DNA from: Larix kaempferi
Lineage: Eukaryota; Streptophyta; Pinopsida; Pinales; Pinaceae
Assembly (NCBI GenBank): GCA_027924585.1
Contig: BSBM01000059.1
Span: 620,001 to 684,000, forward strand
DNA length: 64,000 nt
Direction: 5' to 3'
Under the pieces are notes generated by a model. That model worked only from the letters and a program-made list of their open reading frames with translations, was not told where the DNA came from and searched no databases. Both the position numbers and the translations under genes were made by a program. Positions 22,753 to 33,242 of the stretch are shown piece by piece (positions within the stretch are counted from its first letter, which is position 1; every line of letters starts with the position of its first letter).

Positions 22753-25139
22753 TTGGTCTTTCGCAAGTCAATTTGACTAGCGCTAACCATTTTGGCCACA
22801 ACTTCTCTCCTGAAACTTAAAATCATATTTGTAAGTTGTTGTAGGTCCTTGAGGTGGGTTAGGGTCCATATCAGTCGTCCATTTAGCAAATTTATATCTC
22901 TCAATATGATTTGGGGATGCTTGAAAACTGCTTAACTGGTTGGCCTACTAAATTGGACTAGTTTAACTGGTTGAGCCATATCGTGAGATCTGGAGCTCCA
23001 AATATGGTTCTATAAAGTGTTGTAGGTAGGTGGGACACCATAGAGCCCATCCTTGAAATTTATTTTAGAATTCGTGAGCCCTAGGTACAGTTTGGGTCAC
23101 CTCCAAAGTAGTCCAAGTGAACATTCCTAGTGTGGAAAATCATCTCCTAATCACTTCTAAAAATTAAAGCTTCCCTGATTTATGTTCCTAATCCTTTCTG
23201 TAGTAGTGTAGGGTTCTGACCAAATTCAATATGCATCCAGAGTGCACTAGAATCTATTAGGTTTCCATAGAATTCTTGGGGACTGACAACCATGTGGTCC
23301 TTATGACCATCCTGAGCGTGATGCATCCAGAGAATGTGCCTCTGTCGATGAAGAGTCATTTCCCATGTCTAATACACCTTTCTATCCTATCATAGGTATG
23401 CAATAAACCTTAGATTACAATTTGGTAAGTTTGAGAGTGTTTGGGGTCAATAAGTCAAGTATAGTCAGAGCTTCATTGAAGAAGGGTTAGTGTGCCAAAT
23501 TTCCTAGTTTGGTACATTACACGTGCAAAGAAAATAAAAACAGAGAGTTAAAAAAAACTATTGTCCATCTTTCTTTCATTACTTATGTCATCTAGATTCA
23601 AGAAAATATATTCCATGACTACAAATCTAATTATTTAATTATAAATAAACTCCATGGAGATAAAATAACACACTTTGGTAATGACATTTTGTCATGAATG
23701 GTTATAATGGACATTACTAATCTATACAACATATTCTAAGGTATTTTGGGTATTCTTTTTTCAATGAAACTTTATTTTGATTAATTATATATTATGCACA
23801 AGCTCTTTTTCTAAGGTCACACTATTTCAAAATATTTGTCATTTTAGTAATCTTCATAACTTGCTAACATATGAAATGCAAAAGAAATAGAAAGTTGGTA
23901 TATTAATCATTATTATCTTCAACATAATTATACTAAATAATACTCAATTTCCATTGAGAGCAATGATAGATATTTCTGATTTTATAAAAAGTATTTGTAT
24001 TCAAAATCTATAACATAGAAAGATAAATAATATTAATGAAAAATATAAATTTAATTTATTATAATAATTTTTAAAAATGATTAAAATTAATTTATTATAG
24101 TTTTTAAATATAATTTGGTTACTATTTAAATATTAAATAAAAATTTTCATATAAGAGAAATGGAAGTAAATAATTTTATTAGGTTAAAGACTTAATTTTA
24201 AATTTTCTCTCAAGTAAAACATAAATTTACAATCAACACTTTAATGCTATGTATTTAAATACAAATATTATTTTTTTTATAAATAAATTGATTATCAAAT
24301 ATAATTTTATAAATTATAATTAATATTACTAAAAAAAGCTTAATTGGTTTACCAAAATTTTTGATACACAGTAAAAACAAGTAAAATTAATACAATATAA
24401 AAAAATCTACAATAAAAATATTATTTATAAAACAATTTTTTTAAATATTTTATAAAAATGTAAAAATTATAATTATTTTTTTGAAATTATCTAAATTAAA
24501 TATTTAACAAAAATTTATCAAATAAAATAACTAACATAATTGTTTTTATGTTATATATTTATAATTTATGTTTTTAAGCTGATTATTAGTTAAAATTAAT
24601 ATGTTTTATCTTAAAATATATAATTGTTAAAAATTAGGCACATCTTTGCAAACAAAATAGAATCTCTGACAAGTCTGTTATATAAAATTTGGACAATTCC
24701 GACAAAATCTCTGACAATTTTGTTAGCAAAGGATCCAGAAAACCACAACATTTATGTTAAGTTCAATTTAAATTTTTTACAACCCTGTTTTTACTCGTTG
24801 GATCTTAATTTAAATCCTTATGAATTTACTCTTTGGATCTTAATTTAAATCCTTATGAATTTAACCTGTTTTTTACAACCCTGTTTTTACTTTTTAGGCT
24901 CAATTTGAATTTCCATCGGTTGGATGAATTTTGATGGAACGTTCTAGCATCCTGGATTTAGAAGGCCGAAAGGAGTTATGGAATTAGAAGGGCGAAAAGA
25001 TTGTTTCTATCTTGCCATTTTATCCAACACAGATAGTCACATGGCTCACATTTTGTTGTTTCTTGGAATTTTATCCAACACGGGATAGTCACAGGGCTTT
25101 CAGATAGTTATAAGGCTCACATGAAATCCTTCTCAAAAT

Positions 25140-26066
25140 GGAGTTCGGAGAGTCAGGATTGTTCTGAAGTATCTCAATCAGGCGGAGGCTGAAAGAGTTT
25201 CGGCTGTTCTTTGGAAGCTGACTCGATCACTCGCTGCTGCGGCCAGGATTGACAACGCCACAATATTAAATGGAGATCAGTTTTTTTTTACCTTTTAAGT
25301 TTCATGGTGGTGTGCAGGTCCAGTCGAAGGCGCCGATCGCTCGACTGATACCTTTTGAGTTTCTCTGGAAGCTGCCTTGATCGCTCGCTTGTTGTATGTT
25401 ACAAACTATGGCGTCGATCTACAACTACATCATCTCGAAGGAGGCGTCGAAATTCATCTCGAAGGAGGAAATTATCTCATTAGCTGACCTCAATGTTGGT
25501 AATGAAATATCTGTGTTACTGTAAATCACATTCCAGGTATTTCCCGTACGAAGTACTGACTGATTCCATGCATACAGATTCATGGCGGCACTTGAAGGGT
25601 CCCCGGACAATGCTAAACTCAGAATTGGCGTCAATGGCGACGAGCCGACTGCCGCTAGCTCCCATCGTAGCATATCATATCGCGATGAGTTGACTGCCAC
25701 TGGCGCCCATCGTAGCACATCATACGAGCTGACTGCCACTGGTGCCCATCGTAGCACATCATACGAGCTGACTGGGATATTTGATGTTGGATGCAAATTT
25801 TCGAGGTGGGGGATTCTGGTGATCAATTCACTGAGAACCAACATCGATAATTTTTATATCTTGCATTTCATGTCCTTTGGTAGTACATTACGGACGATGG
25901 CAGCCCCAACGAGAAGAGATTCATCGGCGTGGGTATTGAGTCTCATGGGCAACGACAACGCAGTAATGAAGTCGTCAATGAATCAAACTACAGCTCGGTG
26001 GATTGACTTAGTCGAAGATCATCGACCGTTATCTACATTATGGAATCGGTTGGATGAATCTTGATG
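25140..26066 (+). pseudogene. Conserved coding-like patches in copy A, unknown family
   Basis: Short stretches stay readable in both copies. Near 25150 the frame gives VLKYLNQAEAERVSAVLWKL (copy B VPKYLNQSEAERVSTVLWKL). Near 25582-26064 it is open for about 160 residues, including a 39-base (13-residue) tandem unit ELTATGAHRSTSY present twice plus a partial copy, then FDVGCKFSRWGILVINSL. In copy B the repeat region is shorter and differently arranged and the frame stops earlier. They might be exons of a captured gene, but I cannot name the family. Confidence 0.3.
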
Positions 26067-26141
26067 GAAAAACCAGGAAAAAGATAGGATGTGCATAAAC
26101 TCGGAACATAGTAAGTTGCTGCTATACGAACTGTAAGGGAT

Positions 26142-26440
26142 GCTACAGGGTATGGGTCAGGATCAACTAGTGGATGGCTAGTTGGCTTTGTATTAGCACC
26201 TGGCTTCGCTTCTGTTGGTAGGGAAGCATAGTAAACCTCTAGCTCTAGATAAATATATACTCATGCTGGTGCTGGTTAAACTACTGTTTCTACTCGTTCT
26301 ACCTCCGCTACTGCGGCTGGTGCTGCTACTGGCTCTGCTCCATATGCCTTTGCTTACGTTACTGATACTTATGGACGGACTAGTGCTGCTCCTGCTGCTT
26401 ATGGTGCTATTGGTACTACTACCCTTTTGCATTTTGAAAT
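26142..26440 (+). pseudogene. Ala/Gly/Thr/Tyr-rich tail, decayed (copy A)
   Basis: One plus-strand frame from 26142 reads ATGYGSGSTSGWLVGFVLAP, then four stops, then STRSTSATAAGAATGSAPYA, and TYGRTSAAPAAYGAIGTTTL. This composition resembles the low-complexity C-terminal tails of plant hnRNP-like RNA-binding proteins. The same stops are in copy B (42045-42340), so the frame was dead before the duplication or in the parent repeat. The overlapping Leu-rich frame at 26215-26571 is the same DNA read one base over. The family assignment is inference from composition only. Confidence 0.35.
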
Positions 26441-26724
26441 TCATAAAACATTATTTATTTCTTATGATTATGATTATTGTATGCTCTTTGCTTTATGCAA
26501 TTATTTTTTATGATGCATCTTCAAATCTGATTTTACATGATTTTAATTCATCTATGAAATTATATTTTTAGTTTTTCAATTCGTGGTGTTAATTTTTGTT
26601 TATGATGCATCTACAAATCTTATTTTAATTCGATTTTTAGTTTCTGAATTCCTGATAATTTTTAATCACAGAATGAAGCAATTAAGGAGGAGCCACTGTG
26701 TTGGTTATCGACCGACTGTAAAAG

Positions 26725-26978
26725 TGCTACAACAATAAAAAATAATAAATAGGTAACTATTCCTAATAGTAGTTAATAATATTAAAATATAGTTTATGAA
26801 GAGAAGTGTCTCTTCAATATGTGATGGCCAAGCCATATTTAAGGCAACCATATCCTTTGTAATTTATCATCATCCATTATCGATTAAATATATTATTATT
26901 TTATCAAATGGAGTTATTTTCCATTGGAGGATTATTCGCTTGAATAATCACTGAGTATATCCGGACACGGATATAGCA
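26725..26978 (+). repeat. E5 5' LTR
   Basis: 254 bases, TG...CA, ending in ATATCCGGACACGGATATAG then CA. It contains the small palindrome GAAGAGA..TCTCTTC and is followed by the primer site after one base. Confidence 0.93.
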
Positions 26979-26979
26979 T

Positions 26980-26997
26980 TGGTATCAGAGCGCTCGT
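26980..26997 (+). other. Primer binding site (E5)
   Basis: TGGTATCAGAGCGCTCGT; TGGTATCAGAGC is the initiator-Met tRNA type site. One spacer base separates it from the LTR. Confidence 0.88.
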
Positions 26998-27055
26998 TGC
27001 TTGATACGGTGGTCATCAAATTCAGACCTTGTATGAGGAATTCAGGGTTTCCCTG

Positions 27056-27735
27056 AGCTGCAGGTTTTTGACCTTCCTCCCTCCGCGCACTTCATCTCTC
27101 CTCCAATCCATGCCCCAATCAACCATTCCCACGCCACAACTGTCTCCTCCCCATTCTGCTCTCCTCTCCACGTTCACCCACTGCGGCATCCATTTGCCCT
27201 CAACTCCCTTTCGCCATACTCCTACGCCCAGCAAGCTCACGCTGCTCAAGCCTGATCGACTGGTTCCTCCACCGCATAGCACCACCCCCGTCAGCTGCAC
27301 GCTCCCCTCTCCATCCCCTTTACCTCTTCAAGGCCGTAGCCCACCCTTACCTCTGTAGCTCCACATTCCAACAGCTGCCACCCCCCCCTCGCCGCTACTC
27401 CCTGCAACCATCTCCATCCCCGCGCCCTCCACCACCGCGCTCCATCACCTCCCTCCCGCGCAACACTTCCACCTGCTGCCCCACACCACCCCCACGCGTT
27501 TCCGCTCCCATCCATCCCTCTCCACCCTTCTGCGCCCTCACCCCACCTACGCCTCCCTCTCTGCACTCCACCGCAACTCCTACCTTCCATCGCACCCTCC
27601 CCATCCGCCATCTCCATCGCAACCCCACCCCTGTGCTGCTTGCCCTCATTGCTACTCCATTCGTCTCCCCGCTCGCCCTTTCTACGACTCCCTCACCATT
27701 CTGCGTCCTCCCTGGCTCCCTACATCCATCGAAAC
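27056..27735. other. C-rich block in E5
   Basis: About 680 bases have extreme C bias on the plus strand, while LTRs and flanks are AT-rich. Open frames on both strands here (Pro/Ser-rich on plus, Gly/Arg/Trp-rich on minus) follow from composition and do not look like real proteins. It may be the RNA leader or captured GC-rich DNA such as a CpG-rich gene 5' end. Confidence 0.7.
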
Positions 27736-27739
27736 CCTA

Positions 27740-27887
27740 AAAAAAAGAAAAAAAAACAATTAAATTAAATATTAAACGATATAATAATAATATTATATTT
27801 GTTTAGATATTTAATTAATAAAAAAAAACTATATAGTTTATAAAAATTTAATATAATAATATTATTAATTAATTAATTAATAATTAT

Positions 27888-27926
<39 letters not shown>

Positions 27927-27975
27927 TAATAATATTATTATTAAATTTTAATAATAATAATTATTTTCAAAGAAA
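27740..27975. repeat. Pure AT block with (TA)n microsatellite in E5
   Basis: This is almost entirely A/T, with runs of ATTAATTAATTAATTA and about 15 TA dinucleotides at 27892-27922, flanked by near-mirror TAATAATAATATTATTATTA motifs. It can form long hairpins. It separates the C-rich block from the coding frame. Confidence 0.85.
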
Positions 27976-28284
27976 AAAAAAAGGTCAATTCTTTTGAAAT
28001 AAGAATTGTTTGAAGAAACAAAGCAAATTCAAGTCAAAGAAGACCAAGTCAAAGAAGACATTAAAGACAAAGTCCAAGCAAGACTCCTTATTATCAAAGA
28101 AGTCGAAGAACACTTATCATCGAAGAAATCAAGACAAGGACAATCATTTATCGTTGAAGAAGTCAAAGTAAAGGAAGGCTCATCAAGAAGTCGAGACACG
28201 TTAACGACAAGGACGACCAAGTTTAAGAAAGACTCATCAAAGAAATCAAAGAAGATCATTCCACCGTCGAAGAAGAAAGAAACC

Positions 28285-29388
28285 ATGGAAGCCGATTTGC
28301 GAGAGAAATTAGAAGCCAAGTTAAAGCGCTATCGAAAAGACAATGAAGAATTACGAGACATTAATACACAATCAGAAATAAAGATTGAACTACATAAGAT
28401 ACAAGAACGGTTCAATGAACATACAATATCCAACCAGAAAAATCACATAGAAAAATTATGTGCACAAATCAAGGAATTAAAAGATGAAAGTGATTTCAAT
28501 CAGAGATTGAAAAATCAAGATATAAAGAAGGAAATAAATAATTACGAAGCAGAAATAATACGCTTGAACAAAATCGTTAGCAACAAAGATGAAGAACTAA
28601 TGCAGTTACGACATAAATTAGAAAGTCAAGAATCAGAGGTCGGCCAGTGTCGACAACAGATAAAAGTTATTCAACAACAAAATGACGACTCTAAAAAGAC
28701 ACATAAGTCAGAGATCGCGAAGAGTAATAAAGCATTATCTAACAATGCTGAAGAAATTTTTAGACTAAGAAATCATAACAAGATACTAGTCACAAAAATT
28801 AAGAAGTTGAAAAATAGTCGGAAGATAGAACAATCTATGGACGACATTGAAAGGAAACTTCTAGACAAACAGGAAGAAAATAGTTGTATCAGAAGTCATA
28901 ATGAAGATCTTAAGGAACAACTTAAGACATCTGAAGATGACAGAAAATCGCAAGTCGAATTGATTAAGAAGTTTCAAAATGATAATAGGCAGTTAGAAAA
29001 CAAGTTGGAAAAGATACAAAACAAAAATTTAAATCCTCAAGAGACGAAAATACAACTTCCAACTCAGATCAATGCTCTAAAGGAAACATTCTTAAACGAA
29101 AGTAACATCGTGAAAGTTCCCTATCGACACTCCAACCATAAAAACCGATATTTGAAAAAGTGGGAAATGTCGAAAGATAATGGTACTAATGTGATCAAAT
29201 CTCCTGACGACACATCAGTAGGGAATCCCATTAGTCCACAACAAATCAATTTGGGATGGATTCATCCGTCGACGTATCGGAAGTTATGCTCTACACTTAG
29301 CAGTTCGTATCGACATGTTTCGGCGGCCACGACATCGCAAAGAACAGTGCGACCAAATTATAAGGCTTTGAGGACAAAGCCTCTCTAA
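28285..29388 (+). CDS. Long coiled-coil protein of E5, function unknown
   Basis: The frame is open from 28006 to the TAA/TAG boundary at 29388; the first ATG is at 28285 (ACCATGG context), giving 367 residues. The upstream 93 codons (Lys/Glu/Ser-rich, QVKEDQVKEDIK) have no ATG, so a start there would need a non-AUG codon or splicing. Residues 1-270 are almost unbroken Lys/Glu/Gln/Asn heptads (LRHKLESQESEVGQCRQQIK), a long coiled coil. The C-terminal 100 residues are Pro/Ser/Thr-rich with GWIHPSTYRKLCSTL. No zinc knuckle, protease or RT motif is visible. It ends just before the 3' LTR, in the place of gag-pol. It could be an aberrant gag or a captured cellular coiled-coil gene. It is intact, while nearly all other frames here are broken. 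Confidence 0.7.
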   Translation: MEADLREKLEAKLKRYRKDNEELRDINTQSEIKIELHKIQERFNEHTISNQKNHIEKLCAQIKELKDESDFNQRLKNQDIKKEINNYEAEIIRLNKIVSNKDEELMQLRHKLESQESEVGQCRQQIKVIQQQNDDSKKTHKSEIAKSNKALSNNAEEIFRLRNHNKILVTKIKKLKNSRKIEQSMDDIERKLLDKQEENSCIRSHNEDLKEQLKTSEDDRKSQVELIKKFQNDNRQLENKLEKIQNKNLNPQETKIQLPTQINALKETFLNESNIVKVPYRHSNHKNRYLKKWEMSKDNGTNVIKSPDDTSVGNPISPQQINLGWIHPSTYRKLCSTLSSSYRHVSAATTSQRTVRPNYKALRTKPL

Positions 29389-29399
29389 GAGAGTGGCAA

Positions 29400-29651
29400 T
29401 GCTACAACAATAAAAAGTAATAAATAGGTAACTATTCATAATAGTAGTTAATAATATTAAAATATAGTTTATGAAGAGAACTGTCTCTTCAATATGTGAT
29501 GGCCAAGCCATATTTAAGGCAACCATATCCTTTGTAATTTATCATCATCCATTATCAATTATATATTATTATTTTATCAAATGGAGTTATTTTCCATTGG
29601 AGGATTATTCGCTTGAATAATCACTGAGTATATCCGGACGCGGATATAGCA
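29400..29651 (+). repeat. E5 3' LTR
   Basis: 252 bases, the same ends as 26725-26978, followed by the aaaag target duplication and copy A sequence. Confidence 0.93.
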
Positions 29652-29656
29652 AAAAG

Positions 29657-30530
29657 TAGCTAAGATATTTGAGCAAGAAAATGAAACAGGTAAATGGACT
29701 TAGTGTTTTAAACTTTATTTCATAAAAATGTAATAGACGGCTTCATGTTTTGGTGGTTATAATTTACTAGAATAAATCACTAGTGATATCCCTTTATTTT
29801 TGAGCTTATGAATTCCTCAGTAATTGAGCAGGAACTTGACGACGGCAATTTAGGAGGCACTGTGTAAAATTAGATGCTGGAATGTCAACACAACCAAATG
29901 CAAAAGAAAATGAAACAGGTAAATGAATCTACCTTTTCCCTCACATAGCTTCCGAATGAAATAGAAACAAACAAAATCTGGAATAAAGATTAGATTGATT
30001 TAATGTGGCATAGTTTGCATGGTTTTGGAATATATGATGTGGCATAGTTTGCATCGTTTCCGATTTTCTCTGTTGCTTAATTTATAGTTGTATTAATTGG
30101 TGCCAAACCATTTTACTTACGGAATTGAAGCAATTAAGGGGATCCACCGTGTTATTCATCGGCAGTGGCTAAGATATTTGAGCAAGAAAATGAAACAGGA
30201 AGACTTACTCTTTGAAACTTTATTTCACAAAACTTTAACGGAAGACTTGATGTTTTGGTGGTTCTAATAAATCAGTAGTGATATTCCTTACGATGCATTT
30301 GCAAATGGAATTTCAATTCATCTACAGAAATTAGATTTAGAGATTTTGAATTCTTGGTGTTAATTTTTAATCACAGAATTGTAGGGAGGAAATTGACGGC
30401 GGCACTGTGTTGAAGAAATTGAAGATGTTGGATTGTCTACACAACCTACGCACCCAAATGCAAAAGAAAATGAAACGGCTGGATCGTCTATACAACCTAC
30501 GCACCCAAATGCAAAAGAAAACTAAACATG
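29657..30530. repeat. Internal tandem repeats at the copy A end
   Basis: CTAAGATATTTGAGCAAGAAAATGAAACAG recurs near 29659 and 30168, about 509 bases apart, with similar following text (TTTTGGTGGTT). The same arrangement is in copy B (42636 and 43142). At 30430-30515 a unit of about 48 bases with ACAACCTACGCACCCAAATG occurs twice, beyond the A/B homology. Confidence 0.8.
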
Positions 30531-31572
30531 TAAATCTATCTAACGCTTCCCAATGAAATAGAAACAAATAGTTTGCATTGATTTACTGTGGCTTAGTTTG
30601 TACCGTGGCATAGTTTGCACTGTTTCGGCGTTCGGATTTTTAGTTTTGGAATGAGAAATATAATATGATCATTGCAAAAGGCTCGAGGTTTAGAAAAATC
30701 CACATCACACTCAACCTACCTTTGTGTTTCCTCGCATTGAAAATTTACAATAAAGACGCTGGTTGTGCCGCAGCCGTCACGGTGGTTGTGTCACTGATGT
30801 CACATTCTTTTTGAAAGGGATAACTATCCGGAGTTTTATTATTTACATAATTTTATTTAACCATGGTTAGATAACGTGATATTCATTTATGAGCATTTAG
30901 TGAGTTGCAAGAAACATGTGATAGAAACTGAAAGATACCGAGCAGTGTGTGAGATTGTTGTAGGTTGACCAGATTGTGGTGTGGACAAGACAGACGGTAT
31001 AATTTAAAAAACAATGGGTAGCCAACAGGCTCTGACTCACTTGCCCCTTGCCAGTTGTCTTCCATCATTGAAATGCATCCTTTTTATACCACTGAATTTG
31101 TTTTATACCCCTTCTCATCCCATGTTTATTGATACCAATATTGCTATTGTAGAGAAGTGTAGTTGATCATTCCCTTTTTCCTCTATTGTTCATTGTTTCA
31201 TTGATCAATCATCATCGACAATAATCAGTGATAGAGATCTGTCAAACTAACATCAATGGAAGGGCTCATACTCTGTATTTACAGAGATGTATTCCGACCC
31301 AGCTCCACTCATCAAATTTTACCCCGTAGCGGCAGCAGCAGGAAGAAGCTATTATTATCAGGCGAACATTCGAGTGGCCGACGATCATTTGGGAGGGATG
31401 TCTTCATACTTTCCTTGGAGCATTGATCTTTTGTGCTTATGCACATGTAAACTTTCGGGTTCCCCACAATGTGTTTTGTTTTTCATTGATGGAATGCAAT
31501 TTATTTTCCGTGAAAAGACTCTTATTAAAATGCAGGGGATAAATACGACAACAAGCAAAAAAACTTAAAAAT
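30531..31572. other. Spacer, no gene supported
   Basis: AT-rich with short chance frames. A plus-strand patch at 31287-31420 (FYPVAAAAGRSYYYQANIRV) is readable but short and unrecognised. Confidence 0.5.
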
Positions 31573-31588
31573 AAATGTTTTCCTTGCT
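31573..31588. other. Target site duplication, left copy
   Basis: AAATGTTTTCCTTGCT, repeated exactly at 32771-32786. The 16-base length is typical of LINE-mediated insertion. Confidence 0.9.
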
Positions 31589-32770
31589 TTTTTTTTTTCC
31601 TCGGAATTTCCTTGGAAAAAGTCCGTAATTTTATTTCAAAAAGATGATTAAAATTACATTCTGCACATGTAGTAGAATCACAAGGATCCCTACATTTTCA
31701 CATATTTCTGTCCCATATAAGCAGAAACAACAGCTTATAAAGAGCTGAACCAAAAAAAAGAGAAACCCAAAGAAAATCTTCGCCACACCACAAGAAGATG
31801 AATCTTGAACAACAAAGAGAAACCCAAACGTTGCCACAAGAAGAAGAACAGATACAGCAGGTGAAAAATAGGGCCACCGGTAAGATCTGGATGCACGACG
31901 AAGGAAAAACGTCTTCAGCTTCCATCAGAACTGAAACCCTCAACAGAAGAAAACAACAGATCCAAGTCTGTGGACGAGCAGCAAACTCAGTGGATCTCCC
32001 AAACCAACGAACTCAGCCAGCAACTCCTGATGAAGAAAAAACGGCCAGACAAAAACCAGAGCACCGCCGTAGCAAAGTGCGCCCCGGACCAAGAGCCCCA
32101 GACGCATCCACTGACACCGACCACCAGGAACCCAACGCATCATCACTGCTCCACCTGTGATCTTTGCATCAATCCGCATAGAAGACCGCCATTAGCTTGC
32201 CGAGAGACCCTGAAGCCATATGCCTCCACCGCATGCCGTCGTTCAGGAATCCTGCAAGAAAATGTACAGGGAAGGAGGGGCGGCTGGGCCAAGCCCTGGC
32301 CGCCCAAGCTACAGCAAAACGAATCTCAAAATGCGAGGGTTTTGCTCCAAGAACCCGCAGAAAAATCGTCTCAGCTCTGCAATGTCAGTCTCGCCGAAGT
32401 GATCCTCCGGAATCCAGTCTCCCGTCGCCGGATCTCTCATCCAAAACGCCGTTCTATTATTATTCCCTCCGCCTCCGGCTGCCTTACTCGCCTCTGTAAC
32501 TCCTGCGCCGCTATTCCGCTTGATCTCATCGCTTCGGCCGCCGCCACTGTATAATGGCGAGCATAAGAAATCTTGATGTTGGTGAACCCTGCTGCGCCTC
32601 TTCCCTCGCCGTCGACTTACTGTGAGCTACAGGGCAGAAGGAGTCTAACGATCAGGGATAGAGCCCTGGCCGCCGAGTTCAACTCGGATCGGCTCAAAAC
32701 CCTAGGTTGCAGAGCTCAATCCCCGCCTTCTTCCCCCAAAGTTATGATATTCTTTACATAGAGAAAGAGC
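31589..32770 (-). pseudogene. Processed pseudogene of a LEA_3 (SAG21/LEA5-like) gene
   Basis: LEA_3 proteins are small, mostly mitochondrial stress proteins of plants. The minus-strand copy begins at 32770 and ends in a poly(A) tail, seen as T-run 31589-31600 on plus, with an AATAAA signal (minus) about 30 bases earlier near 31632. Identical 16-base duplications flank it. Minus frame: LSRSELNSAARALSLIVRLL near 32690 (targeting-like, TTG where ATG would be expected), stop TAA near 32617, then ISYARHYTVAAAEAMRSSGI near 32570. After a frameshift it reads FWMRDPATGDWIPEDHFGET and DIAELRRFF near 32420-32350, the LEA_3 signature W..DP.TG...PE......D.AELR. The rest is 3' UTR-like. Missing start, stop and frameshift make it non-functional. 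Confidence 0.75.
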
Positions 32771-32786
32771 AAATGTTTTCCTTGCT
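32771..32786. other. Target site duplication, right copy
   Basis: AAATGTTTTCCTTGCT, identical to 31573-31588. Confidence 0.9.
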
Positions 32787-33242
32787 ATGGAGGAGGACAA
32801 GGAAATTACCCAACATAACTTATGTATGCTAAACATAATAATACTACAATTGATATTAGATTAGGAATTTGCAATATGCATTAACTAATTATGTAAAAGA
32901 ATTATCTTATGGACTTCAAGCATCACTACGACCCCTAAATGCACCCTTATGTTACAAGAACTCTTTCTGAAGACACTTCCTCCATGAAATTTTCTTCATT
33001 TCAGATCTAAACAAAATAGTACCTGTTGTCAGGATAGTATCCATCTTCCTCAAAAAGTGTCCTACAGACTCCAGAAGCTGCTGCCGATTTTGTTTCTCTC
33101 AAGGACAGATGGAAAGTCCGTTGGGAAATAAAAATCCATACTCTTTTGCTGGGGGCTAGATACAAAAGGTCTAGCATAACTTGGTGCCAGACCTCCTATA
33201 GGTAGCAATATCTTCAACTGCTGGAAATGATGCCCCAAAAAA
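32787..33242. other. Spacer, no gene supported
   Basis: No long frame. Nothing recognisable beyond AT-rich unique sequence. Confidence 0.5.

Larger units (their letters stand above)
26725..29651 (+). mobile_element. E5: short non-autonomous LTR retrotransposon with a coiled-coil frame
   Basis: The LTRs are 26725-26978 and 29400-29651, each TGCTACAACAAT...GATATAGCA. Flanks aaaag/aaaag (26720-26724, 29652-29656) are the target duplication. Copy B keeps the empty site (gtaaaagtag at about 42624-42633). TGGTATCAGAGC at 26980, one base after the LTR, is the primer site. The polypurine tract is weak (AAGAGAGTGGCAA). The internal 2.4 kb holds a C-rich block, a pure AT block and one long coiled-coil frame; no RT, integrase or protease is present. 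By eye the LTRs differ by about five substitutions and one 2-base gap, so it is fairly young. Confidence 0.93.
19856..30424. repeat. Segmental duplication copy A (7.6 kb plus inserted E5)
   Basis: It matches 34781-43395 base by base with scattered differences from GATGCAATC onwards to GAAGAAATTGAAG. Excluding E5, the A copy is about 7.64 kb; excluding a 1,017-bp length difference, the B copy is about 7.60 kb. Both are in the same orientation, so this is a dispersed direct duplication or two copies of an unknown repeat. The shared DNA includes AT-rich spacer (about 23540-24660 here), a short repeat-bearing frame near 25600, a decayed Ala/Gly/Thr-rich frame near 26150, and an internal tandem repeat of about 509 bases near 29657 and 30166. 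I see no LTR or TIR at the ends. Confidence 0.9.

Noticed and set aside
26215-26571. Leu-rich plus-strand frame (LLFLLVLPPLLRLVLLLALL) that looks like a membrane protein
   Set aside because: It overlaps, one base over, the Ala/Gly/Thr-rich frame, whose GCT/ACT codons create the Leu run. The same shadow occurs in copy B.
27291-27649. Gly/Arg/Trp-rich minus-strand frames
   Set aside because: They are direct products of the C-rich block in E5; several frames are open at once, as expected from composition.
30367-30567. Minus-strand frame with repeated FFCIWVRRLYRRSS-like text
   Set aside because: It is the reverse reading of a 48-bp tandem duplication; no protein family and no start context.
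31970-32554. 194-codon plus-strand open frame
   Set aside because: It lies antisense to the LEA_3 processed pseudogene; the GC-rich mRNA copy keeps stops rare on both strands, and the residues show no domain.
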